Below, piece after piece: positions 8,361-17,406 of a DNA stretch of 36,855 bases. The stretch spans positions 1 to 36,855 of the forward strand of contig JAJEBS010000306.1 in the NCBI GenBank assembly GCA_022822425.1, given 5' to 3'. Made by a program: the position numbers and the translations under genes. The stretch comes from Gemmatimonadota bacterium (GTDB lineage: Bacteria; Gemmatimonadota; Gemmatimonadetes; Longimicrobiales; Gaopeijiaceae). The first letter of the stretch is position 1; each line of letters begins with the position of its first letter. Below the pieces are notes generated by a model. It was not told where the DNA came from, searched no databases, and saw nothing but the letters and a program-made list of their open reading frames with translations.

Positions 8361-8720
8361 TTGCCGAGGCACAACCGGAAAGGTCGGGGACGTGATCAGC
8401 GGGGCTTCCGCTACCTGATCAGCTACCAGCCCGACTCGCTCAGGCGCATCACCGTGACCCGTTCGCTCGCGTCGGGAAGGCAGTCCACCAAGACCCTCTT
8501 CCGCAATCCCGCACGCGTTCGCCAGGCCTCTCCGGGGAAACGGGTGCGCACGCGCATCATCTCGCCCGAGCAGGGCATCGACGTTGAGGTATCGGTAAGC
8601 GCCGCCCAGACCGCAGTGACCCGTGTCCAGGTCGTCTGCCCCCTGCCTTCCGGGCATCCGGCAACGGGGAACGACGAGGTCGTCTTCACGCTGGAAAACG
8701 GTCTCCCTCCGCCCCCGTAG
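8361..8720 (+). CDS. Small hypothetical protein, TTG start
   Basis: I do not recognise this family. The predicted product has 119 residues, starting PRHNRKGRGRDQRGFRYL with a basic N-terminus, then YQPDSLRRITVTRSL, KTLFRNPARV and a C-terminal half with regular hydrophobic spacing (GIDVEVSVSAAQTAVTRVQV). GGAGG lies four bases upstream of the TTG at 8361. The same region also has an open frame on the minus strand, but the plus-strand product has the more protein-like composition. It is divergent from rho and sits 86 bases before mlaE. Whether it is translated needs conservation evidence. Confidence 0.5.
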   Translation: MPRHNRKGRGRDQRGFRYLISYQPDSLRRITVTRSLASGRQSTKTLFRNPARVRQASPGKRVRTRIISPEQGIDVEVSVSAAQTAVTRVQVVCPLPSGHPATGNDEVVFTLENGLPPPP

Positions 8721-8806
8721 AGGGCACGCCAACCGGGACATTTTCGAGGGCGACGGGAGTATCCACGGGTGACACCTGCACCCCGATTTCCCCTATCTTC
8801 ACGCAT

Positions 8807-9589
8807 ATGGCGGGCAAGACGCTGGACTTCGTCGGCGCCACCGGGCGCGCAGCCTTACGTTTCGCCGCGACGGTTGGCGAATGGGGCGTCCTGATGCAGG
8901 ACACCATCCGCGGCCTGCCCGCGGTCCGGATCTGGGGAAAGCTGGTCTTCGAACAGATGATGCGCATCGGTGTCGCCTCGGTGCCCATCGCGCTCTTCAT
9001 CGCCGCCTTCACCGGCATCGTGCTGGCGCTGCAGGCTTCCTACACCTTCACCGGGGCGGTACCCGTGTACCTGGTGGGCAGCCTGGTGGGCAAGACCATG
9101 ATCATCGAGCTCGGACCGGTGCTGACGGGGCTGGCGCTGGCGGGCCGGGTGGGCGCCAGCATCGCCGCCGAGTTGGGCACCATGCGGGTAACCGAGCAGA
9201 TCGATGCGCTGGAAACCATGGCCTACGATCCGGCGGCGTACCTCGTGCTCCCCCGGGTGCTCGCGGGCGCGGTGATGTTCCCCGCGGTGACTCTGCTGGC
9301 GTCGGCGCTGGGGATCGTGGCCGGATGGCTGACCGCCATCCAGCTTCTGGAGATGTCCACGCCCGAGTTCGTGCGCGGGCTCGAGGCGTTCTTCGTGCCC
9401 TTCGACGTGGTCTTTTCGGTGATCAAGTCGTTCTCGTTCGGTCTGACGGTGACGTCGCTGGGATGTTTCTTCGGCTTCCGCGCCCGGGGAGGGGCCGCCG
9501 GAGTCGGCCGCGCCGCCACCTCGGCCGTGGTCGCAAGCAGCATGGTGATCCTAGTGTTCGACGCCTTCTGGGCCGCGGTACTGCTGTGA
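8807..9589 (+). CDS. mlaE: Mla-type ABC transporter permease MlaE
   Basis: This 260-residue integral membrane protein is the permease of the MCE/Mla lipid-transport ABC system, which moves phospholipids between inner and outer membrane. Hydrophobic segments are visible at about residues 62-85, 97-120, 150-175, 200-225 and 238-260. The family-typical conserved core is GPVLTGLALAGRVGAS followed by AELGTMRVTEQIDALE. The ATG at 8807 gives the normal length. It is the first gene of an mlaE-mlaF-mlaD unit whose members overlap by four bases each. Confidence 0.94.
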   Translation: MAGKTLDFVGATGRAALRFAATVGEWGVLMQDTIRGLPAVRIWGKLVFEQMMRIGVASVPIALFIAAFTGIVLALQASYTFTGAVPVYLVGSLVGKTMIIELGPVLTGLALAGRVGASIAAELGTMRVTEQIDALETMAYDPAAYLVLPRVLAGAVMFPAVTLLASALGIVAGWLTAIQLLEMSTPEFVRGLEAFFVPFDVVFSVIKSFSFGLTVTSLGCFFGFRARGGAAGVGRAATSAVVASSMVILVFDAFWAAVLL

Positions 9590-10332
9590 TCCGTCTGCGC
9601 GGCGTGCACAAGGCCTTCGGCGAGAAGGTCGTGCTGAACGGCTTCGACCTGGACGTGCCCAGGGGGGCCACGGTAGCGCTGATCGGTGCCTCCGGGGCCG
9701 GCAAATCGGTCGTGCTGAAGCATATCGTGGGACTGCTCGCCGCCGACCAGGGTAGCGTGGCCGTCGACGGCCGGGAGGTCGCCGAGCTGGATCAGGAGGC
9801 CTTGTACGCACTGCGGCGCAGGGTCGGCTACGTCTTCCAGTTCGCGGCGCTGTTCGACTCCATGACGCTCGCCCACAACGTCGAGATGGGGCTGCGCCGG
9901 ATTCCCGGCCTGAGCCGCCGGGACATCCGCACGAGGGCCGCCGAGTGCCTGGAACTTGTGGACCTGGGAGGATTGGGAGACCGTTATCCGGCGGAGATCT
10001 CCGGGGGACAGCGCAAGAGGGCCGGGATCGCGCGTGCGATCGCAACCCGTCCCCGGTATCTCCTCTACGACGAGCCCACCACGGGACTCGATCCGGTGAC
10101 GACAACGGTGATCGGCCGACTCATCCGCAGGTTGCGGGAGGAGATGGGAGCCACCGGGCTGGTGGTCACCCACGATCTCGGGACCGCCTACGAGGTGGCC
10201 GACTCCATGGCGTTCCTGCACGACGGGCGGGTGCGGGCCCATGGCGCGCCGGATGAAATCCGGATCTCCGGGGACCCCGTGGTCAGGTCGTTCATCGAAG
10301 GGGCTCCGGAACTGATGGAGACGATGGCATGA
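9586..10332 (+). CDS. mlaF: Mla-type ABC transporter ATPase MlaF
   Basis: This 248-residue ATPase powers the Mla lipid transporter. Walker A is GASGAGKSVVLKH (about residues 34-46), the ABC signature is SGGQRKRAGIARAI, Walker B is YLLYDEPTTGLDP and the H-loop is VVTHDL. The SGGQRKR signature and the VGYVFQFAALFDSM Q-loop are typical of MlaF rather than importers of small solutes. The start is a GTG overlapping the mlaE stop (GTGA). Its end overlaps the mlaD start. Confidence 0.95.
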   Translation: MIRLRGVHKAFGEKVVLNGFDLDVPRGATVALIGASGAGKSVVLKHIVGLLAADQGSVAVDGREVAELDQEALYALRRRVGYVFQFAALFDSMTLAHNVEMGLRRIPGLSRRDIRTRAAECLELVDLGGLGDRYPAEISGGQRKRAGIARAIATRPRYLLYDEPTTGLDPVTTTVIGRLIRRLREEMGATGLVVTHDLGTAYEVADSMAFLHDGRVRAHGAPDEIRISGDPVVRSFIEGAPELMETMA

Positions 10333-11315
10333 GACGCAATGAAGTGTGGGTCGGGGTCGTCATTCTCCTGAGCGTCGTGGTCGCGGTGGTGGGGAGCTTC
10401 TGGCTTCGTGGATATCGCCTCACACGGGGCACGACCACGGTCGAGGCGCTCTTCAGCGGCGTGGGCCAGCTCCCGGACGGCGCCTCGGTGAAGCTGCGCG
10501 GGGTGACGATCGGACGCGTGAACGGCATCGCCGTCGAACCGGACGGAACCGCGGTGCGGGTTGGCCTCGCCATCAACACCGACGTCCGGCTGCCCGCCGA
10601 CGCGGCCGTGCTCATCGCGCCCGAGTCGATGTTCGGGGACTGGGGCGCGGAGATCGTGTCGCGCTCCGCCAACCCGCAGCTGGACTTCTTCGAACCCTCG
10701 GATCCCGGGGTCCTGCCCGGCTTCAGCATCCCCGACCTTTCCCGGCTCACCGCCACGGCCGACCAGATCGCCGAGAACCTGGCCACCATCACCGACCGGG
10801 TCGAGGTCGCCTTTACCCAGGAGACCGCCGAGAACCTGAGGCTGGTGATCGAGAACGTGGGGAGGGTCAGCGAACAGGTGGCGCAGCTTGCCGACGCCCA
10901 GATCGGGGCAGTGGAGGAGCTGGTCGAGAACGTGCGCACCTCTACCGGCGAGGTCCAGGAGGCGGCGGCGCTGGCGACCCGGACGCTCGCCGAGGTGGAA
11001 CGGCTGCTCTCGGGCGGCGTCGTGGACTCCATCGTGGGCGACACACGCGTCACCGCCGCCGAGTTCCGCCAGTTGGCCACCGATCTGCGCGAGACCACAA
11101 CCGGACTCGCGACCACGCTGCAGTTCGCCGATTCCACCCTGGTCCGCTTCGAACGCATCGGACGCGAACTGGAGACCGGGGAGGGGACGCTGGCCCAACT
11201 CCTGGCCGACTCCACGGTGGCCGTCCAGACCCAGTCGGCGCTGATGCAGCTCACCCTGCTGCTCGAGGACTTCCGCGAGAACCCGGGGCGCTACGTGCGC
11301 CTGTCCATCTTCTGA
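10329..11315 (+). CDS. mlaD: MCE-domain lipid-binding protein MlaD
   Basis: This 328-residue protein has one N-terminal membrane anchor (about residues 8-28) followed by an MCE domain (about residues 38-118; VEALFSGVGQLPDGASVKLR, then VTIGRVNGI). The rest is a long helical region, rich in Ala, Glu and Thr, that likely forms a coiled coil across the periplasm. It binds lipids and docks on MlaE. It is longer than the proteobacterial MlaD (about 180 residues), which usually needs a soluble carrier MlaC; no mlaC, mlaA or mlaB is in this window. The ATG overlaps the mlaF stop. Confidence 0.92.
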   Translation: MRRNEVWVGVVILLSVVVAVVGSFWLRGYRLTRGTTTVEALFSGVGQLPDGASVKLRGVTIGRVNGIAVEPDGTAVRVGLAINTDVRLPADAAVLIAPESMFGDWGAEIVSRSANPQLDFFEPSDPGVLPGFSIPDLSRLTATADQIAENLATITDRVEVAFTQETAENLRLVIENVGRVSEQVAQLADAQIGAVEELVENVRTSTGEVQEAAALATRTLAEVERLLSGGVVDSIVGDTRVTAAEFRQLATDLRETTTGLATTLQFADSTLVRFERIGRELETGEGTLAQLLADSTVAVQTQSALMQLTLLLEDFRENPGRYVRLSIF

Positions 11316-11317
11316 CC

Positions 11318-12322
11318 ATGAAGGACATCGTCGATCTGACCATCATCGGAGGCGGCCCCACCGGCCTCTTCGGGGCCTTCTACGCCGGGATGCGCGGCAT
11401 GTCGTGCCGCATCGTCGACTCGCTTCCCGAGCTGGGGGGACAGCTCACGGCGCTGTATCCCGAGAAATACATCTTCGACGTGGGCGGTTTTCCGAAGGTC
11501 CTCGCCAAGGACCTGGCCCGGGAGCTGGTGGATCAGGGCCTCCAGTTCGGCGCCGAAGTGGTGCTGGACGAGGAGGTGCGCGGGATTCGCGAGGAGGACG
11601 GCGTCTTCGTGCTCGAAGGCGCGTCCTCGGAGTACCGCACCCGCACGGTGCTGATCGCCGGCGGCAAGGGCGCCTTCGAACCCATGGTGCTCAAATGTCC
11701 CGGCTACGAGGAACTTCTGGGCCGGGGGGTCGAGTACTCGGTGCGCGATCCGGAGGCGTACCGGGGGAAGCAGGTCGTGCTCGTGGGAGGAGGGGACTCC
11801 GCGCTGGATTGGGCCCTGATCCTGAAGGACATCGCCGAGCGGCTGGTCGTGGTGCACCGGCGGGCCGTTTTCCGGGCGCACGAGACATCGGTGGCCCGGC
11901 TCGAGGAAGCGGCCAACTCGGGCGAGCTGGAGTTGAGACTGTTCTGGGAGGTGAAGGAGATCCGCGGCAACAGCGGAGTCGAGGGCTGCACCATCTTCGA
12001 CAACCGGGGCGATGCGGAGGAGTCCTTCGAGGTGGATGCGGTGCTGACGTTCCTTGGCTTCAAGCCGGACCTGGGGCCGATCAAGAGCTGGGGGCTCGAA
12101 ACAGACAAGAAGCGCATTGTGGTCGGCCAGTTGATGGAGACGAGCTGGCCGGGCGTCTACGCCGCCGGGGACCTGGTCAGCTACCCGGGGAAACTCGATC
12201 TGATCGCCACCGGGTTCGCCGAGGCGGCGATCGCCGTGAACAACGCGATTCGCCGGGTGGACCCGAACGCGCGCGTGAACCCCGGGCACTCGACCAACCT
12301 CAAGATCTTCAAGGACAAGTAG
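11318..12322 (+). CDS. Ferredoxin/flavodoxin-NADP+ reductase, thioredoxin-reductase type
   Basis: This 334-residue FAD/NADPH flavoprotein belongs to the thioredoxin-reductase-like ferredoxin-NADP reductases (Bacillus YumC type). The FAD-binding GGGPTGLFGAFYAG (about residues 11-24) and NADP-binding VLVGGGDSALDWAL are clear, as is the C-terminal ATDG-like segment GVYAAGDLVSYPGK. The redox-active CxxC of thioredoxin reductase is absent, which separates it from TrxB encoded just downstream. It starts two bases after the mlaD stop and may be cotranscribed with the Mla genes, although no functional link is known. Confidence 0.88.
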   Translation: MKDIVDLTIIGGGPTGLFGAFYAGMRGMSCRIVDSLPELGGQLTALYPEKYIFDVGGFPKVLAKDLARELVDQGLQFGAEVVLDEEVRGIREEDGVFVLEGASSEYRTRTVLIAGGKGAFEPMVLKCPGYEELLGRGVEYSVRDPEAYRGKQVVLVGGGDSALDWALILKDIAERLVVVHRRAVFRAHETSVARLEEAANSGELELRLFWEVKEIRGNSGVEGCTIFDNRGDAEESFEVDAVLTFLGFKPDLGPIKSWGLETDKKRIVVGQLMETSWPGVYAAGDLVSYPGKLDLIATGFAEAAIAVNNAIRRVDPNARVNPGHSTNLKIFKDK

Positions 12323-12369
12323 CCGACGCCCTGCTGCGGGTCTTCGGTTTTCGAATACGGGAAAAAGGG

Positions 12370-13359
12370 ATGAAGATGACAGCAGAGCACGAACGGATCG
12401 TGATCATCGGGTCCGGGCCCGCCGCATGGACGGCGGCCATCTACGCGGCGCGGGCCGCGCTCTCGCCACTCGTCGTGGAGGGTGCCGGCAGCCGCACCAT
12501 GATCCCCGGGGGACAGCTCATGTTCACGACCGACGTCGAGAACTACCCCGGGTTCCCGGAGGGCGTGACCGGCCCCGAGATGATGGACGCCTTCCGCGCG
12601 CAGGCGCTGCGCTTCGACACGCGCGTCATCACCGATGATGTGGTCGAGGTGGAGCTCGAAGAGCAGCCGAAGCGGCTCGTGACCGGACGCGGCCAGGAGA
12701 TTCTCGCCGATTCCGTGATCGTGGCAACGGGGGCCAACGCGCGCTGGCTGGGCGTACCCGGAGAAGAGCGCCTGGCCCAGAGCGGGGGCGGCGTGTCGGC
12801 ATGCGCCGTGTGCGACGGGGCGCTTCCGTATTTCCGCGGCCAGGTCGTGGCCGTGGTCGGCGGGGGCGACAGCGCCATCGAGGACGCCACCTACATGGCG
12901 AAGTTCGCGGGCCGGGTGATCGTGATTCATCGGCGCGACCAGCTGCGCGCCTCGGCGATCATGCAGCAGCGCGCCTTCGACAACGACAGGATCGACTTCC
13001 TGTGGAACAAGGTGGTGACCGAGGTCCTGGGCGACGAAGTGATCACCGGGCTGCGGCTGAGGGACACCGTCACGGGGGAGGAAAGCACGCTCGAGGCGGG
13101 CGGGATGTTCGTGGCCATCGGCCACATCCCCAACACGGGTTTTCTGAACGGCCAGGTTGAACTCAAGGCAAACGGCTACATCGAGCTGCCCACCCCGTGG
13201 CGGACGGAGACCTCCCTGCCCGGCGTGTTCGCCGCCGGGGACGTGATGGACGACAACTACCGCCAGGCGGTGAGCGCCGCGGGGACGGGCTGCATGGCCG
13301 CGCTGGACGCCGAGCGCTGGCTTGCGCACGGGGGCCCGGCGGAGAACGGCGCCTCGTAG
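12370..13359 (+). CDS. trxB: Thioredoxin reductase
   Basis: This 329-residue FAD/NADPH enzyme reduces thioredoxin. The FAD motif is IIGSGPAAWTAAIYAARA (residues 12-29), the redox-active dithiol is CAVCDG (C145 and C148), the NADPH motif is VAVVGGGDSAIEDATY and the C-terminal FAD motif is GVFAAGDVMDDNYRQAV. All are intact. The ATG at 12370 is used here; a second ATG at 12376 has an equally plausible AAGGGA ribosome site and would shorten the protein by two residues. It follows a paralogous reductase by 47 bases and converges on a minus-strand dehydrogenase gene with only 17 bases between them. Confidence 0.95.
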   Translation: MKMTAEHERIVIIGSGPAAWTAAIYAARAALSPLVVEGAGSRTMIPGGQLMFTTDVENYPGFPEGVTGPEMMDAFRAQALRFDTRVITDDVVEVELEEQPKRLVTGRGQEILADSVIVATGANARWLGVPGEERLAQSGGGVSACAVCDGALPYFRGQVVAVVGGGDSAIEDATYMAKFAGRVIVIHRRDQLRASAIMQQRAFDNDRIDFLWNKVVTEVLGDEVITGLRLRDTVTGEESTLEAGGMFVAIGHIPNTGFLNGQVELKANGYIELPTPWRTETSLPGVFAAGDVMDDNYRQAVSAAGTGCMAALDAERWLAHGGPAENGAS

Positions 13360-13376
13360 CGGTGCGGTCGAGCGCC

Positions 13377-14141
13377 TCAGGCGGCGCCGTGCACGCCCCC
13401 GTCCACCACGATCACCTCGCCGGTCATGAAGGGCGACCGGTCGAGGAACAGCACCGCGCGCGCCACATCCTCGGGCGATCCCCAGCCGCCGAGGGGGATG
13501 CGCGCCGCGGCCGCCCGCACGGCCTCCGGGGTGGCGTCTTCCTCGGGGAGCACCGAGCCGGGCGCGATCGCGTTGACCCGCACACGGGGCGCCAGCGACC
13601 GCGCGGCCACCCGGGTGAGATGGGCGAGCGCGGCCTTGGAGACGGAGTGGTGGGGATAGCGCGCCCACGGCCTCAGCGCCGAAAGGTCGACGATGTTGAC
13701 CACGCTGCCCCCGTTTGCGGCGAGCGCCGCCGCGGTGGCCTGGATGAGCAGGAAGGGCGCCTTCAGGTTGACCGCCATCACCTGGTCCCATTCCTCCTCG
13801 CCGACCTCCGCGAACGGCGTGGCAAGGAAGGTGGAGGCATTGTTGACGAGCAGATCGAGGCGCCCCCAGGCGGTTGTCGCGGCCTCGGCCAGCGCCCTGG
13901 CGCCGGCGCCCGTTGCGAGGTCGGCCCGCACGGAGTGCGCGCGCCGTCCCCTGCCCTCGACCTCCGCCACCACCTCCCGCGCCGCGTCCGCCGAGCCGTG
14001 ATACCCCACGACCACGTCGAAGCCCGCGTCCGCCAGAGCCAGGGTGATGGCGCGCCCCACGCGCACCGCCCCACCCGTGACCAGAGCCACCCGGCCGCCC
14101 GGTGGCGGCGCCTCGTTTCCGGTGTGCGCGCGGCCCGTCAC
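13377..14141 (-). CDS. Short-chain dehydrogenase, pteridine-reductase-like
   Basis: This SDR of about 254 residues has the TGGAVRVGRAI cofactor motif (about residues 22-32), whose arginine is typical of NADPH-dependent pteridine reductases (FolM/PTR1), plus LVNNAS and a C-terminal GEVIVVDGGVHG. The expected YxxxK active site reads HSVSK, so histidine stands where the catalytic tyrosine normally is; a tyrosine lies three residues earlier (RYPHHSVSK). It could act in folate or biopterin reduction, or be a divergent SDR. The GTG at 14141 is my best start, though no ribosome site is obvious; the frame stays open far upstream with non-protein-like sequence. It is divergent from the next SDR. Confidence 0.82.
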   Translation of the reverse strand: MTGRAHTGNEAPPPGGRVALVTGGAVRVGRAITLALADAGFDVVVGYHGSADAAREVVAEVEGRGRRAHSVRADLATGAGARALAEAATTAWGRLDLLVNNASTFLATPFAEVGEEEWDQVMAVNLKAPFLLIQATAAALAANGGSVVNIVDLSALRPWARYPHHSVSKAALAHLTRVAARSLAPRVRVNAIAPGSVLPEEDATPEAVRAAAARIPLGGWGSPEDVARAVLFLDRSPFMTGEVIVVDGGVHGAA

Positions 14142-14303
14142 GCGCAGGGATCGTCGCTTGTGGAAAGGTGTTGGACCACGGGTGTCGGACCCCTCGTTTC
14201 TACCGGGCCGCGTGCGGCCACCTTCGAATCTGATCGCGCCTGCGAGGCATGCCGTGAGTAAGCCCGGAGAAGCTACCGGAGCCCGTGACGGGCGGCAAAC
14301 GAG

Positions 14304-15035
14304 ATGAGTGGAACCGGGAATCTCGCCGGCACCGTGTGCGTCGTCACGGGAAGCACGCGGGGCATCGGGCTTGCGATCGCGAGGGGGCTCGCGCGCCGGG
14401 ATGCCGATGTCGTTGTCAGCGCCCGGACGGACGGCGATGTCCGCCGCGTGGCGGCCGAGCTGGACGCGCTGGGTCACGGGCGCGCGGCCGGCATAATGTG
14501 CGACGTGCGCGATCCGGAGGCGTGCGGGCGGTTGATCGACTCCGCGGCGGAGCGCTTCGGTCGGCTGGACGTCCTGGTGAACAACGCCGGCTGGGGCCGC
14601 TTCGCTCCCATCGACGAGCTCTCCCTCGACGACTGGCGCCTGCAGATCGACACCAATCTGGCCGGCGTGTTCTACTGCTCCCGGGCTGCCGTCCCGCATC
14701 TGTCGGCCGGCGGCGGAGGCTGGATCATCAACATCGGATCGCTCGCGGGCCGGCACGCCTTCGCCGGAGGAGCGGCGTACAACGCCAGCAAGTTCGGCCT
14801 GCTCGGGATGACCGAAGCCATGATGCTCGACCTGCGCCACCGGAACATCCGCGTAAGCCTCATCATGCCCGGAAGCGTCAACACCGGCTTCCGCGGCCAG
14901 TCCGCCACGCACGACTGGAAGCTGGACGGCAGCGACGTCGCCCGGGCGGTGACGGACCTGCTGGCCTACCCCGGGCGCGCTCTCCCCAGCCGGATCGAGC
15001 TGAGGCCCAGCCGCCCCGCTCGAAAGCGGTCGTGA
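14304..15035 (+). CDS. Short-chain dehydrogenase/reductase
   Basis: This 243-residue SDR has an intact Rossmann motif TGSTRGIGLAIARGL (residues 15-29), the NNAG motif (LVNNAGWGRF), the catalytic serine region (NIGSLAG) and YNASK. The late MPGSVNTGFRG matches the classical FabG/sepiapterin-like group. The oxidised or reduced substrate cannot be told from sequence. The ATG at 14304 is used. The 162 bases between it and the divergent SDR must hold both promoters. A threonine dehydrogenase gene follows 106 bases downstream. Confidence 0.85.
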   Translation: MSGTGNLAGTVCVVTGSTRGIGLAIARGLARRDADVVVSARTDGDVRRVAAELDALGHGRAAGIMCDVRDPEACGRLIDSAAERFGRLDVLVNNAGWGRFAPIDELSLDDWRLQIDTNLAGVFYCSRAAVPHLSAGGGGWIINIGSLAGRHAFAGGAAYNASKFGLLGMTEAMMLDLRHRNIRVSLIMPGSVNTGFRGQSATHDWKLDGSDVARAVTDLLAYPGRALPSRIELRPSRPARKRS

Positions 15036-15141
15036 TGGGCCGCGCGGGCGAATCAAGCAACCGAACCACACCCATCGACCAGGTCACACCGATCGTGAAC
15101 ATGACCGCCCGAGCCGGGGCGAATCGGGAGAACATTTCACC

Positions 15142-16113
15142 ATGAAGCGGGCTCTGGTGATCGGGGCCGGCGGTCAGGTGGGCACAGAGCTGGTAGCGGC
15201 GCTGCGCGGCCTGTACGGGCAGGAGAACGTGCTCGCGACGGACCTGCGCCGGCAGGCCGCGGCCGGGCTGGGCGGACCCTGCGCGCCCCTCGACTGCACG
15301 GACGGGGAAGCCGTGCTGGCGGCGATGCGCCGCTTCCGTCCGGACACCGTCTTCCACCTCGCCGCGCTGTTGTCGGTGACGGGCGAGGCACGACCGCAGC
15401 TGGCGTACCGCGTGAACCTGGGCGGGCTGGTCAACGTCCTCGAGGCTGCCCGTACGGAGGGCCCGGCCATCTTCTTTGCGAGCACGATCGCCAGCTTCGG
15501 TCCGTCCATCCCGCTCGATTTGGTGCCGCAGGACGCGGCCCAGCGGCCCACCACCATGTACGGCATCACCAAGGCCGCGGGGGAGATGATCTGCGACTAC
15601 TACCACCTGCGCTTCGGCGTCGACACCCGCGGCCTGCGCTTTCCGGGGTTGATCTCCCACATGGCCGAGCCCGGAGGCGGCACCACCGACTACGCCGTGG
15701 AAGCCATCCGGGGCGCGGTGGCGCACGGCGCCTACACCTGCCCGCTGCGCGCGGACACGCAACTGGACATGATGTACATGCCGGACGCCATCCGGGCCGC
15801 GGTCGAGTTGATGCAGGCCGACCCGTCGCGGCTGACGCACCGCAACGCCTTCAACGTCACCGCCATGCAGTTCACGCCGCGGTCGCTCGCGAAGGAGATC
15901 ACGCGCCACCTGCCGCACTTCCGCATGGACTACCGCGTGGATCCTCTGCGGCAGTCCATCGCCGACTCCTGGCCCCGGCGCATCGACGACTCCGTCGCAC
16001 GGGAGGAGTGGGGCTGGACGGAGAAGTACGATCTCGCCGCCATGACCGCGGACATGATCGCAAGCCTGCGGCGGCCGAAATCCGCATCCGCCGCATTCCC
16101 AACCTCCGTTTGA
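15142..16113 (+). CDS. SDR-type L-threonine 3-dehydrogenase (epimerase-like)
   Basis: This 323-residue extended SDR has GAGGQVGTELVAAL (residues 8-21), a mid-chain FHLAALLSVTGE, the serine region FFASTIASFGPS and the YGITK active site. The AALLSVTGE and LRFPGLIS motifs are typical of the UDP-galactose-epimerase-like L-threonine dehydrogenases, which oxidise threonine to 2-amino-3-ketobutyrate with NAD+. The Kbl gene 25 bases downstream encodes the next enzyme, which strongly supports the call. The protein is cytoplasmic with no signal peptide. A plain sugar epimerase is the alternative on sequence alone. Confidence 0.88.
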   Translation: MKRALVIGAGGQVGTELVAALRGLYGQENVLATDLRRQAAAGLGGPCAPLDCTDGEAVLAAMRRFRPDTVFHLAALLSVTGEARPQLAYRVNLGGLVNVLEAARTEGPAIFFASTIASFGPSIPLDLVPQDAAQRPTTMYGITKAAGEMICDYYHLRFGVDTRGLRFPGLISHMAEPGGGTTDYAVEAIRGAVAHGAYTCPLRADTQLDMMYMPDAIRAAVELMQADPSRLTHRNAFNVTAMQFTPRSLAKEITRHLPHFRMDYRVDPLRQSIADSWPRRIDDSVAREEWGWTEKYDLAAMTADMIASLRRPKSASAAFPTSV

Positions 16114-16138
16114 CCGCCCTCGACGCCCCCGGAGACCC

Positions 16139-17377
16139 ATGCCCCTCGACCGCCTGACCGACGTACTGGACGGCCACGTCCGCGAACTCGAACGGAAGGG
16201 CACCGCCAAGGGCGCGGAAGCCGTGGTCACGGCCGTGGAGATGCCGCGCGGCGAGCGCGGTCCACGGGTGCGGCTCGAGGGCGAGGGCGAACGTCCCTTC
16301 ATCCGCCTCAACTCCAACTCCTACCTGGGGATGGGCCTGCGGCCCGATGTCATCGCGGCGGAGGAGGCCGAAGCGCGGGCGTCGGGAGCGGGTCCGGGGG
16401 CGGTGCGCTTCATCAGCGGCACCTACGCCGCGCACGTGGAGCTGGAGCGCCGGCTGGCCCGCTTCCACGGGCGCGGCGAGGCCATGCTCTTCTCCTCCGC
16501 CTACGCCGCGGTGGTGGGCTGCCTGGTCCCGCTCATCGACCCGGAGACGGCGCTCATCTCCGACGAGCTGAACCACAACTCCATCATCAACGCGGTGCGG
16601 CTCGCACGTCCCCTGTCGAAAGTGGTGTACCCCCACCTCGACATGCGCGCGCTGAACCGGGCGCTCGCGCAGGCCGCCGGGAAGGCCCGCCGCGCCATCG
16701 TGGTCACCGACGGCATCTTCAGCATGCGTGGCGTGCACGCGCCCGTCGACGAGATCATGGAGATCGCCGGCCGCCACGACCGCAACTTCCCGGAGAACGT
16801 GGTGGTGGTGCTCGACGACTCCCACGGGGTGGGCGCCATCGGCGCCACCGGGCGGGGCACGGAGGAGTACACAGGCTCCCCTCCGGTGGACGTCCTGGTG
16901 GCCACCCTCGGGAAGGCGCTCGGGGTGAACGGCGGTTACGTGGCGACCAACGCCGCGCTGGTGCGCTACCTGCGCGAGAGCGCCCCGTTCTACATCTACT
17001 CCAACCCGATCACGCCCGGGGAGGCGAGGGCCGCGCTGAAGGCGCTGGAGATTCTCGACAGCGACGAGGGACCGCGGCTGCTCGAGCGCCTGCGCGCGCT
17101 CACCCGGCGTTTCGAGGATGGCCTGGTGCGGCTCGGCATCGAAGTGCTGAAGGGGGAGCATCCTGTGGTTCCGCTGATGATCCGCGACACGGCGCGCACC
17201 CATGAACTGGTGCGCCATCTGCGCGACCATGGTATCCTGGCCACCGGTCTGGCCTTTCCGGTGGTGCCGCGCGGAGACGAGGAGATCCGCGCCCAGATCA
17301 ACGCCGACCACACCGAGGCCGACATCGACTACGTGCTGGAAGTGCTGGCGAATCGTCCGACGGCGGCGAGTGCGTGA
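16139..17377 (+). CDS. kbl: 2-amino-3-ketobutyrate CoA ligase (glycine C-acetyltransferase)
   Basis: This 412-residue PLP enzyme of the alpha-oxoamine synthase family cleaves 2-amino-3-ketobutyrate with CoA to glycine and acetyl-CoA. Visible motifs are LNSNSYLGMG (substrate entry), SDELNHNS, the PLP-contacting DDSHGVGAIG and the Schiff-base lysine in ATLGKALG (K259). Related 8-amino-7-oxononanoate synthases share this layout, but the adjacent threonine dehydrogenase points to Kbl. It is slightly longer than E. coli Kbl (398). GGAG precedes the ATG by four bases. Its stop overlaps a possible GTG start of glnS. Confidence 0.9.
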   Translation: MPLDRLTDVLDGHVRELERKGTAKGAEAVVTAVEMPRGERGPRVRLEGEGERPFIRLNSNSYLGMGLRPDVIAAEEAEARASGAGPGAVRFISGTYAAHVELERRLARFHGRGEAMLFSSAYAAVVGCLVPLIDPETALISDELNHNSIINAVRLARPLSKVVYPHLDMRALNRALAQAAGKARRAIVVTDGIFSMRGVHAPVDEIMEIAGRHDRNFPENVVVVLDDSHGVGAIGATGRGTEEYTGSPPVDVLVATLGKALGVNGGYVATNAALVRYLRESAPFYIYSNPITPGEARAALKALEILDSDEGPRLLERLRALTRRFEDGLVRLGIEVLKGEHPVVPLMIRDTARTHELVRHLRDHGILATGLAFPVVPRGDEEIRAQINADHTEADIDYVLEVLANRPTAASA

Positions 17378-17406
17378 GTCGGGACACGGAAACCCGGGGA
17401 CATCCG

